Of a stretch of 64,000 bases of DNA, positions 1 to 9,187 are shown piece after piece (position 1 is the stretch's first letter; every line of letters starts with the position of its first letter). The translations under genes were made by a program, and so were the position numbers. The DNA lies in contig CP033784.1 of the NCBI GenBank assembly GCA_003955985.1, positions 1,798,001 to 1,862,000 on the forward strand, in the 5' to 3' direction. Source of the DNA: Corynebacterium jeikeium. GTDB taxonomy: Bacteria; Actinomycetota; Actinomycetes; Mycobacteriales; Mycobacteriaceae. The notes below the pieces were generated by a model. The model was not told where the DNA came from. It searched no databases and saw nothing but the letters and a program-made list of their open reading frames with translations.

Positions 1-59
1 AAAACTGTCTTACTGTCCCACTGCCCTACCAGCTACTCATTTCATCTAAACGAAAGATT

Positions 60-1196
60 TTAGGCCGGAAGGCGCATACCAGTCGACTTCGAGAACAGGT
101 GCAGCATGCCCGGACGAATCTTGCCGTAAACTACCGAGCCCAACTTCGGCGCGGTGCGCGGGGCGGTACGAATAACCACCTGACCGTGTTCCTCTTCGTC
201 CGGGTTAGAGGAAGATCCGGAGCTCAGTGCTCCGCCACCGACGAGGTCTCCATACATGAATGCATCGGAGCCCAACTCCTCGACCAAGTTAACCTGCACC
301 GGAATGACGTCATCGCCCGGACCCTCGACCAGGTCGAATGCCTCCGGACGGAAGCCCACGATAATCTGGTTCTGATCCTCCGGCGTGATTGCAGCAAGTG
401 TGGCTTCCGGCAGCTTAATCTTGGCCTCGCCCAACGTGGCGTAACCATTAGAGACGTTGAACGTGCCCAGGTTCATCGCAGGCGAACCAATGAAGCCCGC
501 GACGAATTCGTTTGCCGGGGTTTCGTAGAGTTCCCGCGGGGTACCGACCTGCTGCAGAACACCGAAGTTAATGACCGCGATGCGGTCGCCCATGGTCAGC
601 GCCTCAGTCTGGTCGTGGGTGACATACATGGTGGTCACACCCATCCGACGCTGCATGGCCGCAATCTGAGTACGGGTTTGAACACGCAGCTTCGCGTCCA
701 GGTTCGACAACGGCTCGTCCATCAGGAACACCTGCGGCTTGCGCACAATCGCACGCCCCATTGCCACACGCTGACGCTGACCACCGGATAGAGCCTTAGG
801 CTTACGATCCAGGAACTGAGTTAGATCCAGGGTCTTCGCAGCTTCTTCGACACGACGGTCAATCTCGTCCTTGTCCACACCAGCAATCTTGAGCGCGAAG
901 CCCATGTTCTCGCGCACCGTCATATGCGGGTACAGGGCGTAGTTCTGGAAGACCATCGCAATATCGCGATCCTTGGGCGAGACATTGGTCACATCACGAT
1001 CTCCAATGAAAATCTTGCCCTCATTGACCTCTTCCAGACCGGCAAGCATGCGCAGTGTTGTGGACTTACCACAACCGGAGGGGCCCACCAGAACCAGGAA
1101 CTCGCCATCGGCAATTTCCAAGTTGAACTTGTCCACAGAAGGCTTCGTCGCACCAGGGTAAATGCGAGTGGCATCAGCAAAAGTCACAGTAGCCAT
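60..1196 (-). CDS. ugpC: Sugar ABC importer ATPase (MsiK/MusK/UgpC type)
   Basis: ATP-hydrolysing subunit of a carbohydrate ABC importer, 378 aa, cytoplasmic and docking on membrane permeases. Seen: Walker A GPSGCGKST at residues 38-46, signature LSGGQ at 136-140, Walker B VFLMDEP at 156-162, switch His194, then a C-terminal MalK-like TOBE/regulatory region from about 230. An AAAGG ribosome site lies upstream of the ATG. No permease or binding-protein gene is adjacent, which fits the actinobacterial habit of one shared ATPase (MsiK, MusK) serving several importers; that sharing is inference. The symbol follows common family naming, and the true substrate (maltose, glycerol-3-phosphate or other) cannot be read from sequence. 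Confidence 0.9.
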   Translation of the reverse strand: MATVTFADATRIYPGATKPSVDKFNLEIADGEFLVLVGPSGCGKSTTLRMLAGLEEVNEGKIFIGDRDVTNVSPKDRDIAMVFQNYALYPHMTVRENMGFALKIAGVDKDEIDRRVEEAAKTLDLTQFLDRKPKALSGGQRQRVAMGRAIVRKPQVFLMDEPLSNLDAKLRVQTRTQIAAMQRRMGVTTMYVTHDQTEALTMGDRIAVINFGVLQQVGTPRELYETPANEFVAGFIGSPAMNLGTFNVSNGYATLGEAKIKLPEATLAAITPEDQNQIIVGFRPEAFDLVEGPGDDVIPVQVNLVEELGSDAFMYGDLVGGGALSSGSSSNPDEEEHGQVVIRTAPRTAPKLGSVVYGKIRPGMLHLFSKSTGMRLPA

Positions 1197-1293
1197 GTGA
1201 ATACAAACCTTTCATCAGCAGGTACGTGCCGAACGATCCGAGTGAAAGTAATCGCAGGAACAGCTCCTACGTAGCTGCCTCACAAGCTTACTC

Positions 1294-2568
1294 TTAATCG
1301 AGCAGCCCCGTCACGAGCTCCGCAATCTTCGAGCGCTCCGAGCGCTTCAGCGTGATGTGTGCAAAAAGCTCGTTGCCCTTGAGTTTTTCAATCACCGCCT
1401 GCACACCGTCATGGCGGCCGACGCGCAGGTTGTCACGCTGCGCCACGTCGTGCGTAAGGATGACCCGGGAATTGCTACCAAGACGCGACAGCACCGTCAG
1501 CAGTACGTTGCGCTCCAGCGACTGTGCCTCATCGACAATCACGAAGCTGTCATGCAGGCTACGACCGCGAATGTGTGTCAGTGGCAGTACCTCCAGCATG
1601 TCGCGCGAGGCAATCTCATCCATCACGTTGTCTGAAACCAATCCCTCCAGGGTGTCGTAAACAGCCTGCGCCCACGGGTTCATCTTTTCGTCCTCACTAC
1701 CTGGCAGGTAGCCAAGGTTCTGACCACCTACCGCGTAGAGCGGACGGAACACCACAATCCGGCGATGCAGTCCGCGCTCCAGCACCGACTCCAGTCCCGC
1801 GCACAGCGCAAGCGCCGACTTACCCGTACCGGCTCGGCCGCCGAGGGACACAATCCCTACCGAGTCATCCAACAGCAGGTCAAGCGCCACACGCTGCTCC
1901 GCCGACCGCCCCTTCAGGCCAAACGCCTCCGTATCGCCCCGCACAAGCTTGACGACGCCCGGGGCGCTCACCCGTGCCAGCGCAGACTGGCTACCAGCGC
2001 TGAGCTGCACGCCGCAGTGCAGCGGCTGATCCTGGATCTGCTCGAGCTCAAGGAACCCATTGGCGAAGAGACGATCAATTTCCTCCGGGTCGACGTCCAC
2101 TTCCACCATTCCCGAGTACCCAGTCAGAACGACGTCCTGGGCGCGGTAATCGTCGGCAGGCAAGCCGACCGCACCAGCCTTGACGCGAAGCGGAATGTCT
2201 TTGGTGACCAGCACGACATCATGGCCATCGTGCTGAAGATTGAGGGCGCAAGCGAGAATGCGGTGATCGTTTTCGGCGGTGCGGAAGCCTGCGGGAAGGA
2301 TGGAGGGATCGGAGTGGTTGAGCTCAATATGCATAAACCCGCCAAGATCATTGGCGGGCACAGGCCGGTCCAGGTGGCCGTAGCGGTAACGCAGCTCTTC
2401 GAGGAAACGGAGCGCTTCTCGGGCGAACCACCCCAGCTCTGGGTGGTGGCGCTTGGCCTCCAACTCACTCACCACGACCAGCGGAAGCACAACTTGGTGC
2501 TCATCGAACTTCTTGGTGGCGTGGGGATCGGACAGCAGGACCGAGGTATCAAGCACGTAGGTACGCAT
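1294..2568 (-). CDS. phoH2: PIN-PhoH fusion ATPase (PhoH2 type)
   Basis: A 424-aa two-domain protein. Residues 1-130 form a PIN-type nuclease domain ([15 protein letters not shown] with Asp7, further acids near 101 and 124). Residues 220-424 form the PhoH P-loop domain with GGRAGTGKS at 243-251 and VIVDEAQ at 343-349. The mycobacterial homologue PhoH2 is an RNA helicase-RNase that works as the toxin of a toxin-antitoxin pair with PhoAT (known for the family). No antitoxin-like ORF is visible directly upstream here, so its role may differ. It is transcribed in the same direction as the importer ATPase, 97 bp upstream of that gene. Confidence 0.88.
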   Translation of the reverse strand: MRTYVLDTSVLLSDPHATKKFDEHQVVLPLVVVSELEAKRHHPELGWFAREALRFLEELRYRYGHLDRPVPANDLGGFMHIELNHSDPSILPAGFRTAENDHRILACALNLQHDGHDVVLVTKDIPLRVKAGAVGLPADDYRAQDVVLTGYSGMVEVDVDPEEIDRLFANGFLELEQIQDQPLHCGVQLSAGSQSALARVSAPGVVKLVRGDTEAFGLKGRSAEQRVALDLLLDDSVGIVSLGGRAGTGKSALALCAGLESVLERGLHRRIVVFRPLYAVGGQNLGYLPGSEDEKMNPWAQAVYDTLEGLVSDNVMDEIASRDMLEVLPLTHIRGRSLHDSFVIVDEAQSLERNVLLTVLSRLGSNSRVILTHDVAQRDNLRVGRHDGVQAVIEKLKGNELFAHITLKRSERSKIAELVTGLLD

Positions 2569-2736
2569 GCCCTCAGGCTAAAAGTCAGAGGTAGAAATTA
2601 CGTGGTTGTGAGATGAATGCTTGGTTATCAGATGAACCACAGTTGGTTACAGGCTCTAATCCTCAAGTTGAACCCTAAGGAACTGGCCGAGCACCGAGCA
2701 CCACTGCCCGGCCACTCCACTGCCCTTTTAATGGCA

Positions 2737-2766
2737 ACTAGTCGTTGCAATGGTGACTAGTCGTTG
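2737..2766. repeat. Short tandem repeat across the permease stop codon
   Basis: The 11-mer actagtcgttg occurs at 2737-2747 and 2756-2766, a 19-bp period. The second copy contains the permease stop codon, so the 3' end of the gene appears to have been duplicated. No effect on the protein is expected. Confidence 0.6.
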
Positions 2767-4193
2767 TGACGGATTTGGCGACCCAGCAACTTGTGGCGAA
2801 GCGGATCAACCGCCAAGGTCACAGCGCCAACTGATACAACTCCCACGAGGTACGCCAGCGCAACTACAAGGGAGCGTTGACCAAACGTGATTTCGTTCGC
2901 AATCGGGCCGAACATGGTGGCTCCCAACAGCGCACCCATGACAAAGCCGAAGATGCTGGTCGCAAGCATGGGAAAGAATGTCTGCTTGAAAGTGACCGTG
3001 CGGTGGAAGTTGATTGGCGTACCGATGAAGTCCAGCGCCTTTGTCAGCGATGCCTCTTCATAGACGGCTGAGGCCTGAGTCAAAAGCGTTGACACCAGCA
3101 GCAGAACGAAACCGATTACGAAAGTGATAGTCACACCGGTTGCAATATCGTGCGCGAATGTGACATCTGCAACCTCTTCAATCTTGTCTTCGCCAGGCAC
3201 CATCATTGTGTAGCCAAGCAGCAGGGACAGGAAGGCCATGGAACTTACTCGACGCCACGATTCCTTAGCGTTAGTCGCGACTCGTCGCGTCGCCACAAAA
3301 TCACTTGAAGTACCGAAGAAGCTGGAGATGCGGGCAACAAGCTGGATAAAGAAAGGCGCCACCAGGCCAATTGCCCAGACCATCAGGTACATCATCGCTG
3401 CGACACCAAGCGTGGCAGTGACGGTTCCACCCGCGATATTGGAGTTGGCAATCACGTACAGGACGATCGCACCGATAACAACGGCCACAATCATGCGCCA
3501 TGCCTTCATCGACTTGGGCACTTCCTTGCGGCTAACGCCGAGTGGTGAAATCATCACCCTTCGCAAACCGACCACAGCGGCAAAGAGTGCGAGTAGCACC
3601 ACGGCAACCCAGACCAGCGGGTAGCCCCACCAGGGCAGCAACATGTCCCAGGTATCCAGGTAGTCATTGTCGAACTTGATTATCGCCCAGAATGGCGCAG
3701 TGGCCACCGACAACAACGTGCCCACCACAAGCCCAACAGCTGCCAAGACGAGGGTTTCGATAACTACCATGCGTGTAACTGCCCCGTTGGAGAGACCAAT
3801 TAAGCGCAGAGTTGCCAACCTCTGCTCACGCCCCGCAGCGCCAAGCACCGCCGACTGGGCCACCAGCGAAACCATTGCCGGAATCACAAACACACAGGCC
3901 ACGAGTGCCAGCTGCAGGTACATCTCGCCCTGACCTTGATTCATGTAATCCTCGGGCGTTGGGTTCGGCGGCAGCTTTGGCTCAGCCTGCCAACGGCGGT
4001 AAAACATCGCCGTGCCACCGACGACGACCAACGCCAACCAGGTACTCACGGTCATGGCCACCACGGACAATGCGGACAGCCAGCCGTTTCCCGAATGGGA
4101 TTCACGCCCGGCGCGCTGCAGCCGCGTGCTCAAGTCCGCTAGTGCGCCGGTAGGAATTCTCTGGGGTTTTGTTGCTTCAGTTACGGTGCTCAC
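2757..4193 (-). CDS. FtsX-like ABC transporter permease
   Basis: Membrane component of a MacB/FtsX-type ABC system, 478 aa. The start chosen is a GTG at 4193 whose GTGA overlaps the TGA stop of the ATPase gene by 4 bp, giving an N-terminus VSTVTEATK; a longer reading frame exists but runs into the ATPase gene. Hydrophobic segments appear near residues 45-65, 95-115, 150-175, 205-225 and several more in the C-terminal half, consistent with two FtsX repeats. Such pairs commonly handle lipids, antimicrobial peptides or cell-wall signals. The neighbouring two-component system suggests envelope-stress or drug-responsive control (inference). Confidence 0.88.
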   Translation of the reverse strand: MSTVTEATKPQRIPTGALADLSTRLQRAGRESHSGNGWLSALSVVAMTVSTWLALVVVGGTAMFYRRWQAEPKLPPNPTPEDYMNQGQGEMYLQLALVACVFVIPAMVSLVAQSAVLGAAGREQRLATLRLIGLSNGAVTRMVVIETLVLAAVGLVVGTLLSVATAPFWAIIKFDNDYLDTWDMLLPWWGYPLVWVAVVLLALFAAVVGLRRVMISPLGVSRKEVPKSMKAWRMIVAVVIGAIVLYVIANSNIAGGTVTATLGVAAMMYLMVWAIGLVAPFFIQLVARISSFFGTSSDFVATRRVATNAKESWRRVSSMAFLSLLLGYTMMVPGEDKIEEVADVTFAHDIATGVTITFVIGFVLLLVSTLLTQASAVYEEASLTKALDFIGTPINFHRTVTFKQTFFPMLATSIFGFVMGALLGATMFGPIANEITFGQRSLVVALAYLVGVVSVGAVTLAVDPLRHKLLGRQIRHND

Positions 4194-4915
4194 TTTGTAA
4201 CCTCCGCTCCTGCCAGCATGCGGTCGTCGTGAATCAGGCCATCGCGGATCTCCACACGTCGACGACACCAGTCGGCCACCTTCACATCGTGCGTGACCAT
4301 CACCAATGTCGTGCCAGTCTGCTCCACCAACGCGGTGAGCTGCTGCATGACCTCATGGCCTGTGGACTGGTCCAGCGCGCCAGTCGGCTCATCGGCGAAG
4401 ATGACACCTGGCTCGCCGGCCATCGCGCGGGCAATTGCCACACGTTGTGCTTGACCGCCGGACATCTGTCCTGGGCGACGGCGCGTGAGGTCCTTGAGCC
4501 CCAGGCGGTTGAGGACATCGTCGGCAAGCGCGAGTGACTTCGAGCGCTTCTTGCCCTGCAGAATCATTGGCAGAGCAACGTTTTCCCTGGCAGTCAGCTC
4601 GGGAAGGAGCTGGCCATCTTGGAAAACGAAGCCGAAGTCGTGCAGGCGGAGGGCGGAGCGGTCGGCGTCAGAAAGCGAATTGATCTTTGTGTCACCGAAG
4701 ATGACGTCGCCGTCGTCCGGCAGCAACACGCCGGACATGCAGTGCAGCAGCGTGGACTTACCAGAACCTGACGGTCCCATGACTGCAACGGTTTCGCCGG
4801 GCTCAATGGTCAGCGAAATGCCGGTGAGAACGGGAGCGGAATTGTAGGACTTAGTGATGTCACGAATACAAAGTCGTGCGTTTCTTGGGCTGTTGTTGTC
4901 TGTCATGGCACTCAT
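4190..4915 (-). CDS. ABC transporter ATP-binding protein (LolD/MacB family)
   Basis: ATPase partner of the FtsX-like permease, 241 aa. Walker A GPSGSGKST at 47-55, Q-loop FVFQD near 97-101, signature MSGGQ at 151-155, Walker B VIFADEP at 171-177, followed by the TGALD of the LolD/MacB subfamily. Two close starts are possible (ATG at 4915 or 4906); the ribosome site is weak for both. The gene overlaps the permease by 4 bp, so the two are translationally coupled, and it is divergent from the kinase-regulator pair across 117 bp. This layout resembles bacitracin/antimicrobial-peptide sensing modules, but the substrate is unknown. Confidence 0.9.
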   Translation of the reverse strand: MSAMTDNNSPRNARLCIRDITKSYNSAPVLTGISLTIEPGETVAVMGPSGSGKSTLLHCMSGVLLPDDGDVIFGDTKINSLSDADRSALRLHDFGFVFQDGQLLPELTARENVALPMILQGKKRSKSLALADDVLNRLGLKDLTRRRPGQMSGGQAQRVAIARAMAGEPGVIFADEPTGALDQSTGHEVMQQLTALVEQTGTTLVMVTHDVKVADWCRRRVEIRDGLIHDDRMLAGAEVTK

Positions 4916-5020
4916 TTCACTCGCACGGAGGCGATTTCAACACCGTGCCCACTTTCCTTTTGCGGTAGTGCTAGGTCTACTATGCCGGAAATTAATTCCT
5001 CCGCAGACAGAGCTTTCGTA

Positions 5021-5036
5021 CCATAGGAAACTATGG
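5021..5036 (+). promoter_or_regulatory. Hairpin over the start of the histidine kinase gene
   Basis: CCATAG-GAAA-CTATGG is a perfect 6-bp inverted repeat with a GAAA (GNRA) loop. The ATG of the kinase (5033-5035) lies in the right arm and the only Shine-Dalgarno-like bases (AGGA) lie in the left arm and loop, so the mRNA hairpin could hide both. Seen directly; any regulatory effect is inference. Confidence 0.4.
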
Positions 5037-5812
5037 AGCTGAAGGATTATTTCCGCAAATATATCGGCGCGAACCGCCGCGAAAAAGCGCATAAACGCAG
5101 CTACGAGGAATCCGCCGCCGCTCGCATCGCCGAACTTACCGCTTCACGACGAACAATTGCCGAAGCCTTCGAGATTGAACGTCGCCGCATTGAAAATGAC
5201 CTCCACGACGGAGCTCAGCAATACATTGTTGCGGCTTCAATGAAATTGGGACTTGCAGAATTGGAAGCATCCAATACTGACAATGAGGAACTAATGCAGC
5301 TTCTCGCGGAAACTCGCGGCCATTTGGATGATGGATTACGTGCTTTGCGGCGAACAGTCCACGGAATTCACCCGCAGGTGTTGCGCGATCGCGGTCTGCA
5401 AGCGGCTGTTGAAGAGATTGCTGAAGGATACGGCCCTCACGTTGTTGTGCACACTCCCTATCCCCTGCCTGAATTGGAAGAAAGTGTGCTCGCCGCGGCG
5501 TATTTTTTCTGTGCAGAAGTGCTGACTAATGCGGCGAAATATGCACCGAACGCTCCTGTTTCTGTGCTGCTCACCTCGGATCAAACACTGAATATTTCAA
5601 TTACGGACCAAGGCCCTGGCGGCGCAAAATTGGGGCGCGGTTTGCGGGGTATGAAAGAGCGTCTAGCCACTTTCGACGGTGCGATGACCATGCACTCTCC
5701 CGAAGGTGGGCCAACGCAGGTAATAGCCAGAATTCCTTTGATGTTGAACCGCTGGGAATCAGGTATTGGAGAAATGGAAAACGTGGAAATGAAAGGTGCG
5801 GAGAAGAAATGA
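5033..5812 (+). CDS. Soluble sensor histidine kinase (HisKA_3/NarX-like core)
   Basis: A 259-aa histidine kinase without any transmembrane segment. The phospho-acceptor helix carries ENDLHDGAQQ with His58. The HATPase_c domain shows the N-box (TNAAKY, around residues 165-170), the DQGPGG G1 box near 192-197, and a G2-like GRGLRGMKERL near 201-211. It is the short cytosolic form of the NarL/DesK-type kinases: the usual membrane sensor is missing, so the input must come from a partner, plausibly the divergent ABC transporter (inference). Its TGA overlaps the ATG of the regulator by 4 bp. Confidence 0.92.
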   Translation: MELKDYFRKYIGANRREKAHKRSYEESAAARIAELTASRRTIAEAFEIERRRIENDLHDGAQQYIVAASMKLGLAELEASNTDNEELMQLLAETRGHLDDGLRALRRTVHGIHPQVLRDRGLQAAVEEIAEGYGPHVVVHTPYPLPELEESVLAAAYFFCAEVLTNAAKYAPNAPVSVLLTSDQTLNISITDQGPGGAKLGRGLRGMKERLATFDGAMTMHSPEGGPTQVIARIPLMLNRWESGIGEMENVEMKGAEKK

Positions 5813-6534
5813 AAATTGTCATTGCGGATGACTCGGCACTCCTGCGGGAGGGGGTCGCGGGGCTCGTCGAAAAGCGTGGACATGAAGTGATTGCGATGGT
5901 CGACACTGCCCACGGCCTGGTGGCGGACATCGATGACCGTTTTGATGACACGGGCGAGCTGCCAGATTTAGTGATAACCGATGTGCGCATGCCTCCAAAG
6001 ATGAGCGATGACGGCCTGCGGGCGGCGGTCGAGTTGCGCGAGCGTTATCCGCAGCTGAATGTGATGGTGCTGTCGCAGTATGTGGCGCCGGCGTATGCGC
6101 GCGAGTTGTTCTCGTCGAGCGGTGCTGGAGGTAGTGCTGGGGTTGGTACTGGGGTTGGCTCGAGTGGCAGCAGCTCGAGTGGCGGGACCGGGTATCTGCT
6201 CAAAGACCGCGTTGGCCAGGTGTTGGACTTCTTGGGCTCGCTCGAAGTCGTCGCCGGTGGTGGCGTGGTGATTGACCCTGATGTGGCGACGGCATTGATG
6301 CAGTCCGGCAAATCGGGACTAGCCAGTTTAACGGCGCGCGAACGCGAAGTGCTCGAGCTGATGGCACGCGGCAAGTCCAATAAGCAGATTGCCGATGACC
6401 TCGTGCTTTCCGGGGCGGCAGTGGCGAAACACGTGTCCAACATTTTTATGAAGCTGCATCTGGAGCCCGGTGAGGAAAACCGCCGTGTGCGGGCAATTTT
6501 GGAGTTCCTCACGGCAACGTCGGGGCAGATTTAG
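5809..6534 (+). CDS. NarL/LuxR-family response regulator with Gly/Ser insert
   Basis: A 241-aa response regulator. The receiver domain has the acidic pair D7/D8, phospho-acceptor Asp58 ([11 protein letters not shown]) and conserved Lys132 (GYLLKD). The C-terminal LuxR-type helix-turn-helix starts at [15 protein letters not shown] around residue 174. Odd feature: residues about 102-127 are a stretch of Gly, Ser, Ala, Val and Thr placed exactly between helix 4 and the GYLLKD strand, where relatives usually have only a few residues. It forms an operon with the kinase and probably controls the divergent ABC genes (inference). Confidence 0.93.
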   Translation: MKIVIADDSALLREGVAGLVEKRGHEVIAMVDTAHGLVADIDDRFDDTGELPDLVITDVRMPPKMSDDGLRAAVELRERYPQLNVMVLSQYVAPAYARELFSSSGAGGSAGVGTGVGSSGSSSSGGTGYLLKDRVGQVLDFLGSLEVVAGGGVVIDPDVATALMQSGKSGLASLTAREREVLELMARGKSNKQIADDLVLSGAAVAKHVSNIFMKLHLEPGEENRRVRAILEFLTATSGQI

Positions 6535-6585
6535 GGTCGGCAGCAATCGCATCTCTCGCAAAGGCGATGAAAAAATAAGTGTTGA

Positions 6586-6603
6586 TTGTGGCACGAGTCA
6601 CAA
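6586..6603. promoter_or_regulatory. CRP/GlxR-like palindrome upstream of ald
   Basis: TTGTGGCACGAGTCACAA is an 18-bp near-perfect inverted repeat. It fits the CRP-family GlxR pattern TGTGA-N6-TCACA at all but one position. It lies about 50 bp upstream of the ald start. In C. glutamicum ald is under GlxR and RamA control (known), so a GlxR site here is plausible but not proven. Confidence 0.5.
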
Positions 6604-6655
6604 TTTAAAGTTGGCACATACGCTTGTTGTTTCCCTATCGAAAGGACGTGTCTAC

Positions 6656-8176
6656 ATGACTGTTTACGCCAACCCCGGCACCCCCGATGCAATCTTCACG
6701 TACAAGGAGCAGTACGAGAATTTCATCGGCGGTAAGTGGACACCTCCAGTAGACGGGCAATACATGGACAACTCCACCCCGGTTACGGGCGAGGTTTTCT
6801 GCCGGGTTCCGCGGTCTAACGAGAAAGACATTGAGCTCGCCCTCGACGCCGCACACAAAGCGAAGGACTCCTGGGCCTCGGTTTCTGCGGCCGAGCGGGC
6901 GCTGATCCTCCACCGCATCGCGGACCGTATAGAGGAGAACCTTGAGAAGATTGCCGTCGCCGAGACCTGGGAGAACGGCAAGGCCATCCGCGAGACCCTC
7001 GCCGCTGACATCCCGCTCGCAATCGACCACTTCCGCTACTTCGCCGGCGCCACCCGCACGCAGGAGGGGCGCATCTCGCAGATCGACGACAACACGGTCG
7101 CCTACCACTTCCACGAGCCACTCGGCGTCGTCGGCCAGATCATCCCGTGGAACTTCCCCCTCCTGATGGCCGCATGGAAGATCGCCCCGGCCCTCGCCGC
7201 CGGCAACTGCATCGTGCTCAAGCCTGCAGAGCAGACCCCCGCGTCGATTCTCATGCTCACCGAGATCATCGCCGATCTGCTTCCGGACGGCGTCCTCAAC
7301 ATCGTCAATGGCCTCGGCACCGAAGCCGGTGCTGCGCTGACCGCAAGCGACCGAATCTCCAAGATTGCGTTCACCGGATCGACTGCCGTTGGCCAGGTAA
7401 TCAACAAGGCAGTGTCCGACAAGATTATTCCAATCACGCTGGAGCTCGGCGGCAAGTCCCCATCCATCTTCTTCCCCGACATCATGGACGCCGACGACGC
7501 GTTCCGCGAGAAGTGCATCGAGGGCCTGGCCATGTTCGCGCTGAACCAGGGCGAGGTCTGCACCTGCCCGTCGCGAGCTCTAGTCCACGAGGACATCGCT
7601 GATGAGTTCCTGAAGCTCGCGGTCGAGCGCGTTAAGCAAATCAAGACCGGCAACCCGCTGGATACGTCGGTACAGATGGGTGCCCAGGCATCCCAGGAGC
7701 AGCTGGACAAGATCTCCGGCTACTTGGAGTCCGGACCGAAGGAGGGCGCACAGGTTCTCACCGGTGGCAACGTCGCCAAGCTCGAAGGGCTGGAGGGAGG
7801 CTACTACGTCGAGCCGACAATCTTTAAGGGCAACAACTCGATGCGTTTCTTCCGCGAGGAAATCTTCGGCCCGGTCCTGGCCGTGACAACCTTCAAGACC
7901 CTGGACGAGGCTCTCGAGATTGCCAACGACACTATCTACGGTCTTGGCGCCGGCGTGTGGAGCCGCAACCAGAACAACGCCTACCGCGCTGCCCGCGGTA
8001 TCCAGGCCGGCCGCGTGTGGGTGAATAACTACCACAGCTACCCTGCTCACGCAGCCTTCGGCGGTTACAAGCAGTCCGGTATCGGCCGCGAGAATCACTT
8101 GATGATGCTCGAGCACTACCAGGAGACCAAGTGCATGCTCGTCTCTTACGACGAGAACCCGACTGGCCTGTTCTAA
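6656..8176 (+). CDS. ald: NAD-dependent (acet)aldehyde dehydrogenase
   Basis: Oxidises acetaldehyde to acetate with NAD(P)+, as the last step of ethanol catabolism. It is 506 aa, the length of C. glutamicum Ald. Motifs: PWNFP with Asn near 165, FTGSTAVG cofactor loop near 239, general base Glu263 in LELGGKSP, catalytic Cys302 in [11 protein letters not shown]. The ATG at 6656 was chosen because of AAAGGA eight bases upstream and because the protein then begins at the family N-terminus; the reading frame is open further upstream into the regulator gene but without support. A CRP/GlxR-like site precedes it. C-rich third codon positions suggest high expression. Confidence 0.95.
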   Translation: MTVYANPGTPDAIFTYKEQYENFIGGKWTPPVDGQYMDNSTPVTGEVFCRVPRSNEKDIELALDAAHKAKDSWASVSAAERALILHRIADRIEENLEKIAVAETWENGKAIRETLAADIPLAIDHFRYFAGATRTQEGRISQIDDNTVAYHFHEPLGVVGQIIPWNFPLLMAAWKIAPALAAGNCIVLKPAEQTPASILMLTEIIADLLPDGVLNIVNGLGTEAGAALTASDRISKIAFTGSTAVGQVINKAVSDKIIPITLELGGKSPSIFFPDIMDADDAFREKCIEGLAMFALNQGEVCTCPSRALVHEDIADEFLKLAVERVKQIKTGNPLDTSVQMGAQASQEQLDKISGYLESGPKEGAQVLTGGNVAKLEGLEGGYYVEPTIFKGNNSMRFFREEIFGPVLAVTTFKTLDEALEIANDTIYGLGAGVWSRNQNNAYRAARGIQAGRVWVNNYHSYPAHAAFGGYKQSGIGRENHLMMLEHYQETKCMLVSYDENPTGLF

Positions 8177-8190
8177 GAATCCGACCCCTT

Positions 8191-8317
8191 GGGGCTAGGC
8201 GATTTGTCGATTCCGATTCACGTCCGATGAAGGTGTCGACAATCGCCTCTGCCCCAAAAAACGCCCTCCGCGCCTGGCAGGTTACGATGGTCGGCCTTAA
8301 CCTGACGCACCAGGCGC
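8191..8317. repeat. Two large imperfect inverted repeats after ald
   Basis: Arms 8191-8210 and 8236-8255 (GGGGC..GGCGATT..GTCGA and its complement) form a roughly 20-bp stem with a 25-nt loop. A second structure pairs GCGCCTGG (8270-8277) with CCAGGCGC (8310-8317), with an inner CAGGTT/AACCTG stem. Neither is followed by a T-run on the plus strand; AAAAAA follows the first. They may be a processed 3' UTR, a small RNA or a transcription buffer between ald and the converging gene. Confidence 0.5.
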
Positions 8318-8333
8318 TGGCGGCTCCAAAGTT

Positions 8334-8376
8334 AGAGGCCTAACTCACGGCCGCCAGCTAGGCCTCTCTTTCTTTC
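8334..8376 (+). terminator. Probable terminator of ald
   Basis: AGAGGCCTA (8334-8342) pairs with TAGGCCTCT (8359-8367), followed by ctttctttctt. It overlaps the stop codon of the converging membrane-protein gene. Confidence 0.6.
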
Positions 8377-8795
8377 TTCACTTGCCGGTACCACCTACGC
8401 ATCCGATTAATCGCGGCACTAGCGGCCCATCCGCCGAGAAATAGTAGCGGGATGTAAAAGAACACAACATAGGCGACGACCAGGCCGTCCTGACCATCGG
8501 GCGGCGTGGTGAGAAATAGGAATGCCAGATCGCCAAGCGCGGCAATTCCTGCGCCGGTAGCTGCTGCGACAATGCTCCGCACGCTGGTCATCCCCCGAGC
8601 CAACGACCCATCACCGGCGAAAACGGCTATTGCTCCGACCAGCATTACTGAGACCAGCATGGACACAATCCACGACGCAATTCCTTCGTCGTAGGCGAGA
8701 TTGGGCTCCGGCAAGATTAGCCCACCTAAAACACTCCACGCGACCGCGGCGAAAAAGGACGCCAGCAAGGGGCGGGTTATATTGTCGAGCCTCAT
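8358..8795 (-). CDS. Small hypothetical membrane protein
   Basis: A 145-aa protein with about four hydrophobic segments (near residues 8-28, 40-60, 75-97 and 107-130 from the ATG) and a basic C-terminus (MRRWYRQVKKE). No family was recognised. The ATG at 8795 was chosen over a TTG ten codons upstream because the protein then starts just before the first membrane segment; a GGAGG sits 23 bases upstream, too far to be ideal, so the start is uncertain. It converges on ald. Confidence 0.65.
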   Translation of the reverse strand: MRLDNITRPLLASFFAAVAWSVLGGLILPEPNLAYDEGIASWIVSMLVSVMLVGAIAVFAGDGSLARGMTSVRSIVAAATGAGIAALGDLAFLFLTTPPDGQDGLVVAYVVFFYIPLLFLGGWAASAAINRMRRWYRQVKKEREA

Positions 8796-9187
8796 GCGTC
8801 CCAGGTTACGTGAGATGACCTCCAAAAATGCTGAATCTCCCCTCCTCAGTGGAGAATCGAGTCACGCCCACAAGAACAAAGATCTCCGAGCATAAAGTGG
8901 GGTAAGGAGAGAAACTGACAACCCCGAAAAATTATGGGCTGCAAATGTGAAACTGTGTGAGTTTATGACACTTTCAGGGCATTTTTCGAGCCATTTTTGA
9001 CATAAACGCAGTCAGTAACTCGCATCCACCCAACGCCATCAGCCATAAACGCAGTCAGTAACTCGCACTGGGGTAAGTGGCGAAAGGTGCCCACCGGCGA
9101 CGCACCGCCCAGACACGCTTTTCCGACTTTCCTAGGGCTTGGATTATTTTCTGTCTGTTTTTGTCTTCTTCGTCTTCTTAAACGAAA
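8796..9187. other. Gene-free stretch between membrane protein and tRNA-Asn
   Basis: About 390 bp with no convincing ORF. It holds the direct repeats at 9001-9067 and, near 8955-8970, a partial inverted relative of them (gagtttatgaca opposite gacataaacgca). A reading frame crossing the region on the minus strand is composed of these repeats and the tRNA complement and is not a gene. Confidence 0.6.
9001..9067. repeat. 24-bp direct repeat, two copies, 43-bp period
   Basis: Two identical 24-bp copies, each starting cataaacgcag and ending taactcgca, occupy 9001-9024 and 9044-9067 with a 19-bp unrelated spacer. A degenerate inverted half-copy lies about 30 bp to the left. They sit about 160 bp past the 3' end of tRNA-Asn. 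Confidence 0.85.

Noticed and set aside
8131..8343. 70-codon ORF at the 3' end of ald
   Set aside because: Starts inside ald in another frame and runs through the hairpin region; no ribosome site and no protein-like pattern.
9001..9067. Mini CRISPR array
   Set aside because: Only two repeats, a 19-bp spacer and no cas genes; not CRISPR-like spacing.
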